Shown: piece after piece, positions 33,271 through 42,173 of the stretch
Layout: each line of letters opens with the position of its first letter
Numbering within the stretch: the first letter of the stretch is position 1
DNA from: a virus
DNA: 64,000 nucleotides
Virus record (IMG/VR): IMGVR_UViG_3300005366_000002
Span: 1-64,000 of that record
Strand: one strand, 5' to 3'
Position numbers and translations under genes: made by a program
The notes under the pieces: generated by a model
The model's database searches: none
Told to the model about the DNA's origin: nothing
Seen by the model: the letters and a program-made list of their open reading frames with translations, nothing else

Positions 33271-34128
33271 ATGAGAATCACTGCACGCATCGTCGCCGAC
33301 TCCGTGTCTGCCGTCACCGGAATCCGGTTGACCACCATGGAGCTCGAGTACCCGCGGTTCATCCACGCGGAGTTCATGACCCACCGGGTCTTCAGCCGCA
33401 ACGCCTCGTCGAGCCGGGCCATCCCGGTCAAGAAGCTGCTGGGCAAGGCGCTGGAAGACCCCGCCTTCTTCGTCCACATCGGCAAGAACCAGCCTGGCAT
33501 GCAGGCCAATGAGGAGGTCGATGCGACCACCAAGAGCATGTTCATGGAGGAGTGGGAAGAGCTGGCGCGGATTGCCGCCAAGTTCGCCACCCGCTGGGCC
33601 GACGAGTACGGGATCCACAAGCAGGTCGTGAACCGCGTGATGGAGCCCTGGCACCACATCAAGGTCCTGGTCACCGCCACCGAGTGGGACAACTTCTTCG
33701 AGCTGCGCAACCATCCGGACGCACAGCCGGAGATCCGTGTGCTGGCCATCGAGATGGCGAACGCGATGGCCTCGTCGGTGCCGCAGGTCCTCCAGATCAA
33801 CGAGTGGCACCTGCCCTACGTGGCCGCCGGCGACCGCCTGGAGCACAGCCTCGAGAAGTGCATCCAGTTCTCGGTGGCCCGCTCGGCTCGCACCTCCTAC
33901 TTCAACCACGACGGGACGAACCCCAACGTGGAGAACGACCTGAAGCTCTACACGCAGCTGGTCGGCGCCGTCCCACTCCACGCATCGCCGTCGGAGCACC
34001 AGGCGACGCCGAACGCCAACGCGGAGTTCGTCAAGAACTTCCGTGGCTGGACCCAGCACCGCGTGTTCCTGGAACGCGACCTCAGCTGGGACCGCCACCC
34101 TGCGGGTTCGACCACGAGCGGGAGCTGA
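33271..34128 (+). CDS. thyX: Flavin-dependent thymidylate synthase
   Basis: Makes dTMP from dUMP with FAD, NADPH and methylenetetrahydrofolate. The ThyX signature is THRVFSRNASSSR (37-49), followed by AIPV. A WDNFFELRNHPDAQPEI segment near 145 is the second conserved region with the dUMP/FAD-binding Arg and His. At 285 residues it is slightly longer than typical. I start at MRITARIV (33271), although the ribosome site is weak, because an upstream in-frame extension overlaps the previous gene. Confidence 0.92.
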   Translation: MRITARIVADSVSAVTGIRLTTMELEYPRFIHAEFMTHRVFSRNASSSRAIPVKKLLGKALEDPAFFVHIGKNQPGMQANEEVDATTKSMFMEEWEELARIAAKFATRWADEYGIHKQVVNRVMEPWHHIKVLVTATEWDNFFELRNHPDAQPEIRVLAIEMANAMASSVPQVLQINEWHLPYVAAGDRLEHSLEKCIQFSVARSARTSYFNHDGTNPNVENDLKLYTQLVGAVPLHASPSEHQATPNANAEFVKNFRGWTQHRVFLERDLSWDRHPAGSTTSGS

Positions 34129-34130
34129 CC

Positions 34131-34397
34131 ATGGGTAACAGCCGCATCAACAGGTCCTGCACGAAGCCCAGAGCGGTCATCAAGGAGCTCCCGCAGTTCG
34201 GCATGGGTCACCGCGAGGCGACCATCCAGCTCAAGCCGGGCGAGCGCGTGCTGATCATCCACGAAGACCTCATGTACCAGTTCGACGGCGATCCGCTCGA
34301 TGACGTGCTGTCCGGCGACGCTGTCCTGGGCCTCCATCGCGTCGCCTGGGACAACCTCGAGCAGAAGTGGATGGACGTCGGGGAGAAGCAACCATGA
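34131..34397 (+). CDS. Hypothetical protein, 88 aa
   Basis: Starts two bases after the thyX stop. The N-terminal part is basic, and the centre (ERVLIIHEDLMYQFDGDPLDD) is acidic. Unknown function. ATGA overlap with the next gene. Confidence 0.6.
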   Translation: MGNSRINRSCTKPRAVIKELPQFGMGHREATIQLKPGERVLIIHEDLMYQFDGDPLDDVLSGDAVLGLHRVAWDNLEQKWMDVGEKQP

Positions 34398-35230
34398 GCC
34401 TGGTGACTTCGAGGATCGGGCCTCCCATCGAGGATCTTCCGCTCTACGACACGATGGAGATCATCTGTTCGATCGGCAAGCAGGGTCACCCGGGCCAGTA
34501 CATCATGGGCCGTCCAGAGGCATCCCGGTTGCCTCACGCTTCCGGGACCGGCAACGTAGTCGTCCAGATCCTGACCCACGACCCTGAAGACCCGAACAAC
34601 CTGCGGACCGAGCAGGAGTTCAAGGCGTTGGCCACGCAGATGTTCAGCAGGATGCTGGACGTCACGTGGGACCACATCCAGAGAAACCGTGCTGCGACAG
34701 CAGCGCAAGAAGCCGAGAAGGCAGAGGAAGAACAGATGAACCACGAGCACAAGCACATCGTCACCGACGAGGTCGCGGAAGACGAGCACATCGACCTGTC
34801 GAAGGGCGACCTCCCGGCCGACGCCGACGACTCCATCCTCGACACCGACGCGGACGCCGGCGACGAGGCCGTCGATGAACTCCCGCCGGACGCGGAAGAG
34901 GTGCAGATGGACGGCGAAGCCATCCCCGAGCTGGCCAAGAAGCAGGACTGGGGCGACGAGCCCAAGGCGCGCGTGGGCTCCGAAGGCACGTCTTCGTCCG
35001 ACGAGGTGTGCACCAAGGGCGACAACACGGCGAACCTGAAGCAGCCCACGACCGGCCGCACCCGCACCATGCTCCACGTCAAGGCCGGTGACGACCTGTG
35101 GTCTCCGACCGAAGATGAGCTGGCCAAGCTGAAGAAGCAGTTCGAGGACGCGGCCGTCGCCGACGTGGTGGTCGCGACCAAGCACAACGTCCACGTCGAG
35201 GTCACGCACTTCTTCATCGAGGACAAGTGA
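34394..35230 (+). CDS. Hypothetical acidic protein, 278 aa
   Basis: The first 120 residues look globular (DTMEIICSIGKQGHPGQ). Residues 125-210 are strongly acidic and Ala-rich (DLPADADDSILDTDADAG). The end (VVVATKHNVHVEVTHFFIED) looks beta-rich. An internal ATG at 34736 with GAGGAAGA upstream could start a shorter product. Function unknown. Confidence 0.65.
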   Translation: MSLVTSRIGPPIEDLPLYDTMEIICSIGKQGHPGQYIMGRPEASRLPHASGTGNVVVQILTHDPEDPNNLRTEQEFKALATQMFSRMLDVTWDHIQRNRAATAAQEAEKAEEEQMNHEHKHIVTDEVAEDEHIDLSKGDLPADADDSILDTDADAGDEAVDELPPDAEEVQMDGEAIPELAKKQDWGDEPKARVGSEGTSSSDEVCTKGDNTANLKQPTTGRTRTMLHVKAGDDLWSPTEDELAKLKKQFEDAAVADVVVATKHNVHVEVTHFFIEDK

Positions 35231-35232
35231 CC

Positions 35233-35583
35233 ATGGAACTCAGAGAACCCAAGGCAGGGACCGAGTACAGGTTCCTCTGCCTCCACGGTGGCTCGATGTT
35301 CCAGCACCTGTCCGGTACGCTCGTCTCGGACTTGCGCATCGAGAACCACGGTGAGGCCGGCCCGATCTACCACTTCACGTGCGACGACATGCAAGGCCAC
35401 ACCGCGGACGGGTCCGTGCTGTTCGAGAACACGCTCGCCGCGGCCGTGGCCGCCGAGCAGATCGCCAGCAACTGCGAGCAGATCGACCGGCTCAGGAAGG
35501 CCAACGAGGAACTCCTCGCAACCCACACGCTGCACGTGAAGCGTCGTCTCTGGCGTGAGGCCGAGACGTTCTCCAAACCCTGA
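35233..35583 (+). CDS. Hypothetical protein, 116 aa
   Basis: ATG at 35233 with GAGGA ten bases upstream. A GTG at 35227 overlapping the previous stop is an alternative. C-terminal AAVAAEQIASNCEQIDRLRK and ANEELLATHTLHVKRR suggest a coiled coil. Unknown function. Confidence 0.6.
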   Translation: MELREPKAGTEYRFLCLHGGSMFQHLSGTLVSDLRIENHGEAGPIYHFTCDDMQGHTADGSVLFENTLAAAVAAEQIASNCEQIDRLRKANEELLATHTLHVKRRLWREAETFSKP

Positions 35584-35597
35584 GGGCTCAGTTCATC

Positions 35598-35810
35598 ATG
35601 GTCTACATGAAGATCCGCTACCAGGGCATCTGGCCTACGACGTCCAAGCGCCCTGACGTGATCTCCCTGTCTCGCGTGCCCTGCCTTGGCGAGTACGTGG
35701 ACGTCGACAACATGGTCTGCCAGGTCACCTCGGTGATTCATATCGCGGCCACGCCGGGCGATCAGCGTGTTCCTCAGATCGTCGCACAGGTCTCCGTCCA
35801 ACCGACTTGA
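35598..35810 (+). CDS. Hypothetical protein, 70 aa
   Basis: Small beta-rich protein (MKIRYQGIWPTTSKRP, EYVDVDNMVCQVTSVIH). Similar short proteins are common phage orphans. It ends before a terminator-like hairpin. Confidence 0.55.
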   Translation: MVYMKIRYQGIWPTTSKRPDVISLSRVPCLGEYVDVDNMVCQVTSVIHIAATPGDQRVPQIVAQVSVQPT

Positions 35811-35821
35811 GGCCTCCCCAG

Positions 35822-35853
35822 GAGAGGAGTGAGGAGCAATCTTCACTCCTCTC
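35822..35853 (+). terminator. Terminator-like hairpin
   Basis: An 11-base-pair stem GAGAGGAGTGA/TCACTCCTCTC with a ten-base loop lies 12 bases after the preceding stop. There is only a short T run, so termination may be partial. Confidence 0.6.
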
Positions 35854-35867
35854 TTCACGTCTGGCTC

Positions 35868-35876
35868 GCAATTTTA
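35868..35876 (+). promoter_or_regulatory. GCAATTTTA intergenic motif
   Basis: Lies between the terminator-like hairpin and the topoisomerase gene. Matches copies at 53506, 60752 (C variant) and 63830. Confidence 0.4.
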
Positions 35877-35892
35877 TGGTCGACATACATGC

Positions 35893-35914
35893 CGGGAGCC
35901 CCTTGAGGCTCCCG
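35893..35914 (+). other. 5' leader hairpin before topoisomerase gene
   Basis: CGGGAGCC and GGCTCCCG form an eight-base-pair stem with loop CCTTGA, 42 bases before the GTG start. If GCAATTTTA is a promoter, this hairpin would lie in the 5' leader and could stabilise the mRNA. Confidence 0.5.
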
Positions 35915-35956
35915 TGCTCTCTTGCTCTCTCATTCAAAGACCGTAGAGGACGCGAC

Positions 35957-37582
35957 GTGGAAACCTACAAGCTCACCGCTTCCCAGCTCACCAATCTCCT
36001 GCAGATCCTGGGTGCGCTGGTGGCCGACTACATCTCGAACCCCAAGGGTCCGATGAAGGCTGACCTGAAGCCCTACGTGAAGACGGTGCTCGACTGGGCG
36101 GCCCTGCCTGGCCTCAAGCCTGCCATCAAGGAGGCTCAGACCGGCGGTGACAAGCTCAGCGCGCTCTACAACCTGGGCGTGGAGCTCAAGGATGCGTTCC
36201 CTGACTTCAAGGGCAACCGCCAGTTCACGACGCCCGAGCTGAAGATGCTGAACGCTCTGCGGGCCTACCTGGCGACCGACAGCGAGAACGCGCTCAACTA
36301 CATCCGGGCCAACGCGCAGGTCTTCGGCTCCCCGGAGCTGGCGGCCGTGTTCGCTCCCCCGATCCCGAAGGCCGACAACGCGGCGCTCCGTCGTGTCGTC
36401 AAGTCGCTGGTCGGTCGTGACGGGACACACCTGACGAAGACAGAAGCCGAGATGCTGAAGTCGACGAACCCGAAGGAGTACGACCTCTACGTCCAGCACC
36501 GCAAGGCCCACAACGCCGAGTTCAAGGCCACACTGATCAACTACGTGCGGTCCCAGGGCGAGTCGAAGGTCGACTACGCGAAAGCCTACAAGTACCTGCT
36601 GAGCCAGGGCTTCACCCACTCCATGGTGCCTGGCTTCACCGGGCTCATCGACGACAAGGGCAACTGGTACACCAAGGACGGCGAGGCCATCGGCGGAGTC
36701 CCCAATCTCAGCACGTACACCCACGTGGTCATGAACGACGGGAAAGACCCCGAGGCCTCGTGGATCTTCAAGGCGTTCAAGCCCGATGGCGAGTACGCCT
36801 ACTGCTACACGCAGAACTTCCGCCGCTCCCAGAGCTCCGCGAAGTACGAGCACGTCGCCGAGCTGATGGCCAACATCGGGCACATCCAGAACGCGTGGCG
36901 CGCCAAGATCAAGAAGTGGAACCCGGCCGACAAGCTCTGCGTGTCGGCCGTCGTGCTGGAAATCCTGTACAGCTACGCGGCCCGGATCGGCAGTGCCCCT
37001 GGCCGTGGTGCGGGGACCTTGCTGGTCAAGAATACGAGCATCACGCAGGCCGGGGTCAACCTGGCCTACATCGGCAAGGACTCGATCCCGACCAAGCACA
37101 TCATCCGAAGCGCTGACTCCCCGGAGCATGCGCTGCTGGTCAAGCGGCTGAAGGAACTCATCGAGGGCAAGAAGCCCAGCATGTTCCTGTTCACCGTGAA
37201 GTCCGGTGAGAGGATGGCACGCGTCGGCCCCGGTGACGTCAACAAGGCGTTCCACACGTTCGGCGCGCCGGAGACCGTGACGGTCCACAAGCTCCGCACC
37301 TGCCGGGGCACCACGCTGTTCAAGCAGTTGATGGACAAGGACGAGCAGAACCGTCGTCCGCCGGCGACCGAGAAGGACGCCCTGCTCCGCTACAAGGACA
37401 TGACGGCCAAGGTCGGTGAGCTCCTGAACCACAAGCGTGGTGTCGGGACCGACAAGGAGTCCGTGACAGGGACCACGGCTGCCCTCTCCTACATCGACGG
37501 CGACCTCCAGGCCGAGCTCTGGGAGCGCTGGGGCTTCCGCCCGCCTGCGTTCTTGGAGAAGCTGCTCCGCGACGACTCCTGA
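35957..37582 (+). CDS. Topoisomerase IB-like / tyrosine recombinase-fold enzyme
   Basis: The C-terminal 210 residues match the catalytic core of type IB topoisomerases. RIGSAPGRGAG (343-353) holds the first Arg. AYIGKDSIPTKHII (370-383) resembles the GKDxV..H segment with the catalytic Lys of the poxvirus enzyme. VHKLRTCRGTTLF (443-455) is like the LRT/FRTW.GT motif with the second Arg. ALSYID (509-514) supplies a nucleophile Tyr at 512. Type IB enzymes relax supercoils by a 3'-phosphotyrosine intermediate. The first 250 residues are unrecognised. The GTG start has GAGGA upstream. An in-frame ATG at 35876 is an alternative, but hairpin DNA lies between. Confidence 0.75.
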   Translation: METYKLTASQLTNLLQILGALVADYISNPKGPMKADLKPYVKTVLDWAALPGLKPAIKEAQTGGDKLSALYNLGVELKDAFPDFKGNRQFTTPELKMLNALRAYLATDSENALNYIRANAQVFGSPELAAVFAPPIPKADNAALRRVVKSLVGRDGTHLTKTEAEMLKSTNPKEYDLYVQHRKAHNAEFKATLINYVRSQGESKVDYAKAYKYLLSQGFTHSMVPGFTGLIDDKGNWYTKDGEAIGGVPNLSTYTHVVMNDGKDPEASWIFKAFKPDGEYAYCYTQNFRRSQSSAKYEHVAELMANIGHIQNAWRAKIKKWNPADKLCVSAVVLEILYSYAARIGSAPGRGAGTLLVKNTSITQAGVNLAYIGKDSIPTKHIIRSADSPEHALLVKRLKELIEGKKPSMFLFTVKSGERMARVGPGDVNKAFHTFGAPETVTVHKLRTCRGTTLFKQLMDKDEQNRRPPATEKDALLRYKDMTAKVGELLNHKRGVGTDKESVTGTTAALSYIDGDLQAELWERWGFRPPAFLEKLLRDDS

Positions 37583-37609
37583 GACCCGCTCTGTTCACAA
37601 GGAACTGCA

Positions 37610-37876
37610 ATGAAACTCGTGCTCCAAGCCAAGCAGCGTCTCCTGGCGCTGACCAAGAAGGTCGAGGCGGCCCCAAAAGGCTCCGACTTCCAGGTGAAGA
37701 TCAACTACGACGATCCGACCGGGAAGGGCATGGCGTCGACCAACGTGATGGTCCGCGACTGCCGCGATGCGGACCATGCCCGCAAGATCTTCAAGGAGCA
37801 GCACGCTCACCACTTCAAGAACGCGAAGATCGAGAAGGTGACGAAGCTCAAGGGCAACGGCCAATCCGAGGACTGA
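37610..37876 (+). CDS. Small tagged protein, 88 aa (LQAKxRLL family)
   Basis: Begins MKLVLQAKQRLLALTKK, the clearest copy of an N-terminal motif shared by six proteins here. The rest is basic and compact (ADHARKIFKEQHAHHFK). It is probably a virion-internal or head-associated protein if the motif is a capsid-targeting tag. AAGGAA precedes the ATG. Confidence 0.7.
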   Translation: MKLVLQAKQRLLALTKKVEAAPKGSDFQVKINYDDPTGKGMASTNVMVRDCRDADHARKIFKEQHAHHFKNAKIEKVTKLKGNGQSED

Positions 37877-37877
37877 C

Positions 37878-38321
37878 ATGGGACAACGACTAGCTCTGCA
37901 AGCCAAGTGGCGCGTCCTCTCGTTCGCCATGATCTTGTCCAACAAGGCCCTCGACCAGTGGCTGACCCAGATGGCGCGCATGAGCGGCCCTCCGGCTGCC
38001 TACGATCAGGATGGTCGCCAGACCGTCATGGAGGCCCTGCGGGTCCATCGGGACCAGAACCCGGTGATCATGGTCGTCGGCGACGCGGCTGGCAACCCGA
38101 TCCACACGTTCACCCTGGGCACGTCCGGCAACATCAAGACCGACAGCCTCAACGGCACCTACGCGGCTGACCACAAGTACCGCGCAGAGATGGGCGATCC
38201 CCGTGGGACCACCAGCCGTGTCGAGCTCCGCGTGATTGCCGTCATCGACGTCGACGAGTTCATGGAGCACTTCGGCCACGAGACGGAGCACGCTCTGCAT
38301 CCGAACCTGAAACACGCCTAG
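37878..38321 (+). CDS. Tagged protein, 147 aa (LQAKxR family)
   Basis: Begins MGQRLALQAKWRVLSFA, a variant of the shared N-terminal motif. The body looks like a mixed alpha/beta fold (NPVIMVVGDAAGNPIHTFTL, VELRVIAVIDVDEFMEHFG). It follows the other tagged gene by one base. Function unknown. Confidence 0.65.
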   Translation: MGQRLALQAKWRVLSFAMILSNKALDQWLTQMARMSGPPAAYDQDGRQTVMEALRVHRDQNPVIMVVGDAAGNPIHTFTLGTSGNIKTDSLNGTYAADHKYRAEMGDPRGTTSRVELRVIAVIDVDEFMEHFGHETEHALHPNLKHA

Positions 38322-38329
38322 GAGGCGCA

Positions 38330-39583
38330 ATGCCGCTGATCGACCGCCGTTCCAATCTGACGCCAGCCAATGGGCGCGCGGCTGACGTGGCGCACCGCCT
38401 GACCGAGGACATCATCCCGCTCCAACAGCAGCGCATGATGGCCGCGTTCCGTGTCCAAGGCGTGCAGGCCATTCTCTACAACCGGCTGAACACCGGCTAC
38501 GCGTGCCCCTGCAAGTCGAAGGAGAAGACCGTGGCCGTCCGGCTCGGCAAGGATGGCCGCGCTGACCCGGGTGCGATCAACGAGGTGCTGACTGGCGAAC
38601 CCAAATTCGGTGTTCGCCCCTACGCGCCTCTGACTCCCGACACCGAGTTCGAGGAGTTCTCCGACTTCGGTGATGGTCCCACGAGCCCCAACAACCAGGT
38701 CTCGCAGTTCATGGGTGACCTCATCAAGGGCGGTGAGGAAGACGGGTTTAACAACCTGATCACCACGGAAGCGTTCGTCGGTTCCGTCGGTCAGACCGAT
38801 CCGGAGATCGACGACCTCTACAAGGAGTACGACCTGGGATCCATCGGGCTCTCCGACGTCTCGTGCCCCATCTGCTTCGGCTCCGGCTACATCGGCGGCT
38901 ACACCCCGTTCCGTGCGTGGCGCCGTGTGGTCGCCGCCACCGAGATCGCGGAGACGTCCCAGACGCTCGACCTGCCTAGCATGGGCCTCCGCGCCGGGAC
39001 CCACAGCTTCGACCTGGTGCTGCCCCGCGGCGCTGTGGTCCTCGATGCGTTCCGCGTCATGAACGGCAAGCTGATCGTCCCTGCGCGCATCTTGATCGAC
39101 GGTACTGACACGGCGAACAAGCGGGTGCTCCAGTGGTTCGACGGGACACCACACAAGGTGACGATTGACTGCCCTACGGAGTTCACGCACTTCGAGGCGC
39201 AGGCAGGTCTGTCCAAAGAGCCCATCTACTTCGAGTTCCCGAAGCGTGGCCGGTCCGGTGACATCTCGCAGCTCGAAAAGATGGAGCCTTTCCAGATCAT
39301 CGTCTCCCCGGATGTCCCGCAGCTCGACACGCTGGACGTGATCATGGAGAGCCAGGAGGGGAAAGCGCTGGTCGTCCAGAGCACCAACCCATGGAACTCG
39401 CGGAACAACCAGTTCCTGGGCTGGGAGTGCATGGTCCGCGTGGCCCAACCGCAGGAGCTCTACTACCTGCTCCCATCCCGCAGCCCCTTCGCTGGCCAGC
39501 GGTCGACCAACGCGGTGGTGCCGAGCAAGCAGACGACCATCAGCGGTCTCTCTGCTGGCGGCACCCAGGGATTCACCTTCTGA
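38330..39583 (+). CDS. Putative virion structural protein, 417 aa
   Basis: The first 160 residues are followed by SCPICFGSGYIGGYTPFRAW, a CPxC-type loop with conserved Gly and aromatic residues, and then a beta-rich body rich in Thr, Asp and Pro with no membrane segment. From memory this composition suits head or tail proteins of large phages. It sits in a run of similar unassigned genes. No family assigned. Confidence 0.6.
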   Translation: MPLIDRRSNLTPANGRAADVAHRLTEDIIPLQQQRMMAAFRVQGVQAILYNRLNTGYACPCKSKEKTVAVRLGKDGRADPGAINEVLTGEPKFGVRPYAPLTPDTEFEEFSDFGDGPTSPNNQVSQFMGDLIKGGEEDGFNNLITTEAFVGSVGQTDPEIDDLYKEYDLGSIGLSDVSCPICFGSGYIGGYTPFRAWRRVVAATEIAETSQTLDLPSMGLRAGTHSFDLVLPRGAVVLDAFRVMNGKLIVPARILIDGTDTANKRVLQWFDGTPHKVTIDCPTEFTHFEAQAGLSKEPIYFEFPKRGRSGDISQLEKMEPFQIIVSPDVPQLDTLDVIMESQEGKALVVQSTNPWNSRNNQFLGWECMVRVAQPQELYYLLPSRSPFAGQRSTNAVVPSKQTTISGLSAGGTQGFTF

Positions 39584-39600
39584 CCTACGAGGAGCAGTCA

Positions 39601-40968
39601 ATGCTCATTGAACCACAAGAACTGAAGGCCAGCTCTGCCGTGCTCCAGAAGCTCAAGGAGATGAGCGACGAGGAGCTGGCTCGTCACGTGACCAACGTGA
39701 ACTGCGCGCTCTCCTGGATGTCCACGCTGGGCCAGGGAACCAAGTCGATTGGTAAGCTCAAGACGATCACCGCTGCATCTGCTCCTGACTGGGACATCAA
39801 GTGCGTGATCGAGGGCCTCCACTGGCTGGGCTCTCTGGCACCTGCGACAGTAGAAGGGCTCACCGAGGTCTACGCGGTGCATGATCACGTGCCGGAGATC
39901 AAGCCTGGGCAGCCCCTGGAGATCGAGCCATCGGAGCCTCTGCTGTGCTGGTCTCCGACGAAGCCAGACCAGATGCGTGACCGCACGATGGAGCCCTCGA
40001 AGGACTACGTGCTGCGACTCCATGACCCGCTGGTCATCTTCGCCTACAACACCATGGACGACCTGGACTTCCCGGCCGTCTCGGTGATCCCGAAGATCAA
40101 CCCACTGCTGGTGGCCCTGAAGAAGCTGCGTGACCGCGCGGAGATCCTGCGAGCCGACCAGATCGTGGTGGTCTTCCACGGGCGTCGGCCGTTCCGTGTG
40201 GATGTCATGCCAGGTCTCGAACGAGAGGAGCCAACGGAAGACCCGGTGCACCAGCAGCTCACGGGTCCCGGCGAACCCATCGAAGAGCCGATCAACGCAT
40301 CTGCCACATCGTCCACTCAGCCTGACCAAGCCGAAGATGAACTCCTGTCCCGACTCATCCGCTCGACCAGCGAGCACGATTTCCACGGTCACGTGGTTCC
40401 TCGCTCCGATGGCTGTCGCGCTAAGTGCGGCGGCCCTCAATCCCGAGTCCTACGTTGCTCCGTCTGCGCCGCAGAAGCCGCTCTTCTCGCAGACGGCCGG
40501 CACCCGCTGAGCGACCCGGAGGTCTACGCGCACATCAGCGCGACGACCCGACGACTGGAGGCCCGCAAGCCGTTCTCGGAGCTGGCCCACAAGATCTCGG
40601 TGGACCTCGGATCGGCCGACGATGAACTGATGAGGTCGCTCGTCAACTTCCTGGGCGCCGTTGCCTGGTGCGGTCAAGTCGGCCACTCCGCGACGATCTC
40701 CATGTTCGTCGATGGTGACGGTGCCGGATCGCTCCGCATCGAAGGGCTGCCGGCTACCGATCTCAAGCTGGGTGCCGCGATGGCAGAAGCCGCGTCGAAC
40801 CACGGAGACTCGCTGATGGTCGAGGTCGGGCCCTCCTCCGCGTCCGCCTACTCGACGCAGTACGATGAACAAGATCGCACCTACTACACGCGCACCTGCG
40901 TGTTCCCGAAATCCGAAGAACCCTCTGAAGAACTCTCCAAAGAACCCAAGTCCAAGGACTCGCAATGA
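39601..40968 (+). CDS. Hypothetical protein, 455 aa, with zinc-type Cys cluster
   Basis: ATG with GAGGAG upstream. The centre has an acidic Pro-rich linker (REEPTEDPVHQQLTGPGE) and then DFHGHVVPRSDGCRAKCG and LRCSVCAAEA, a probable zinc-binding region near 265-300. The last 150 residues contain DLGSADDELMRSLVNFLGAV. Function unknown. It is possibly a neck or baseplate component by location. Confidence 0.6.
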   Translation: MLIEPQELKASSAVLQKLKEMSDEELARHVTNVNCALSWMSTLGQGTKSIGKLKTITAASAPDWDIKCVIEGLHWLGSLAPATVEGLTEVYAVHDHVPEIKPGQPLEIEPSEPLLCWSPTKPDQMRDRTMEPSKDYVLRLHDPLVIFAYNTMDDLDFPAVSVIPKINPLLVALKKLRDRAEILRADQIVVVFHGRRPFRVDVMPGLEREEPTEDPVHQQLTGPGEPIEEPINASATSSTQPDQAEDELLSRLIRSTSEHDFHGHVVPRSDGCRAKCGGPQSRVLRCSVCAAEAALLADGRHPLSDPEVYAHISATTRRLEARKPFSELAHKISVDLGSADDELMRSLVNFLGAVAWCGQVGHSATISMFVDGDGAGSLRIEGLPATDLKLGAAMAEAASNHGDSLMVEVGPSSASAYSTQYDEQDRTYYTRTCVFPKSEEPSEELSKEPKSKDSQ

Positions 40969-42170
40969 ACACCCAAGTGCAAGCCGCTGAAGGCAACCAG
41001 AACTTCCGCTCCATCGAAGAGGTGAAGCGGTATCTCAAGGACCAGGCTTCCGACATCGCCGAGTTCAAGACGGTGTTCGACAAGCAGATGACGCAGATGG
41101 CGCGCATGGTCGCCCGGGCCATCACCGCGTCCGGTGAAACCCAGATCCTCGACTTCTCGGGCTCCGGTGGACGTCGGAAGAAGACGATGAACGTCGACTT
41201 CCCCGTCGTCGAAGTGCCGAACAAGGAAAAGCTCCGCGAGCACTACAAGCTGGCCGAGCTGCTCAGCGAGCGCTACAAGAACCTGACGCAGGCCGAGAAC
41301 GCGATGCGCATGGACTTTGCTGGCGACCAGAGCCCGGCCTTCAAGGAGGCGATGGGCTCGTTCAACAAGCTGAAGTCCCACGTGGAGGCCATGCTGAAGG
41401 AAGTGTTCACGGCGCTCAACCAGATCGCCGAAGGCCACGCTCCCAAGCAGTACCTGAAGTTCGTGAAGGCGCTCGCCGACGAGCTGGAGGCCAACAAGCA
41501 CATCGAGTGCGACGGCCTCCAAACCATGACCTACGCGTCGCTGGACGGTGAAGACAACCTGGTGTTCGCCGGCTACATCATCCTCCTGAACGCCGTGTCG
41601 GACGACCAGAAGATCGTGCCGCACCTCTACATCGTGATCAAGTGGACCGTTGGCGGCAACGTCGAGCTGTTCATCGAGCACGACTTCGTGGCCCCGGGTC
41701 TGCTGAAAGGCGGGATCGTCATCGAGAGCCTGCGGGCCGCCGCATCGGCGATCGCCACGCAGATGGCCCTCGAAGGCTTCTCGTCCCAGATCGGCAACCT
41801 GCCGGTCTCCATGCAGATCAAGGAGCCGGCCGGTGGTCTCCGCAAGGAGGCGTTCTCGGCTGCCGACTGGATCGAGGACGTGAAGGGCGAGGAAGACGCG
41901 CTGGTCTTCGTCCTCAAGACGAGCGATCCCAAGCAGGTGTCGGAGATCCGTGCGCAGATCTACGCGCAGGTCCGGGAGATGCTGAAGCGCAAGCGCAGCA
42001 CCTACGTGAAGATCCACCAGGACGGGCCGAACGTGCTGCGCTACACGTTCTCCAACATCGAGCATGGCGGCGGGATCCACCCGCATGACCTGGAATGGCT
42101 GCGCGACAAGTACAAGCTGGACGACGCGCAGCTCCGCAAGATCGCGAACAACATCAACTCCGGGGAGTAG
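40965..42170 (+). CDS. Hypothetical protein, 401 aa
   Basis: ATGA overlap with the preceding gene. Helical N-terminal 160 residues (SIEEVKRYLKDQASDIAEFK, HVEAMLKEVFTALNQIAEG), then a mixed domain with GYIILLNAV and HLYIVIKWTVGGNVELFIEH. No known family. Location fits a structural or assembly protein. Confidence 0.6.
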   Translation: MNTQVQAAEGNQNFRSIEEVKRYLKDQASDIAEFKTVFDKQMTQMARMVARAITASGETQILDFSGSGGRRKKTMNVDFPVVEVPNKEKLREHYKLAELLSERYKNLTQAENAMRMDFAGDQSPAFKEAMGSFNKLKSHVEAMLKEVFTALNQIAEGHAPKQYLKFVKALADELEANKHIECDGLQTMTYASLDGEDNLVFAGYIILLNAVSDDQKIVPHLYIVIKWTVGGNVELFIEHDFVAPGLLKGGIVIESLRAAASAIATQMALEGFSSQIGNLPVSMQIKEPAGGLRKEAFSAADWIEDVKGEEDALVFVLKTSDPKQVSEIRAQIYAQVREMLKRKRSTYVKIHQDGPNVLRYTFSNIEHGGGIHPHDLEWLRDKYKLDDAQLRKIANNINSGE

Positions 42171-42173
42171 GCC

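Noticed and set aside
34736-35230. Separate gene starting at internal ATG 34736
   Set aside because: A ribosome-like site is present, but the frame is continuous with the upstream part and no stop separates them. It is noted as a possible internal start.
35876-35956. In-frame N-terminal extension of the topoisomerase-like gene from ATG 35876
   Set aside because: The added residues would be encoded by hairpin DNA and lack a ribosome site, whereas the GTG at 35957 has GAGGA upstream. It is kept as an alternative only.
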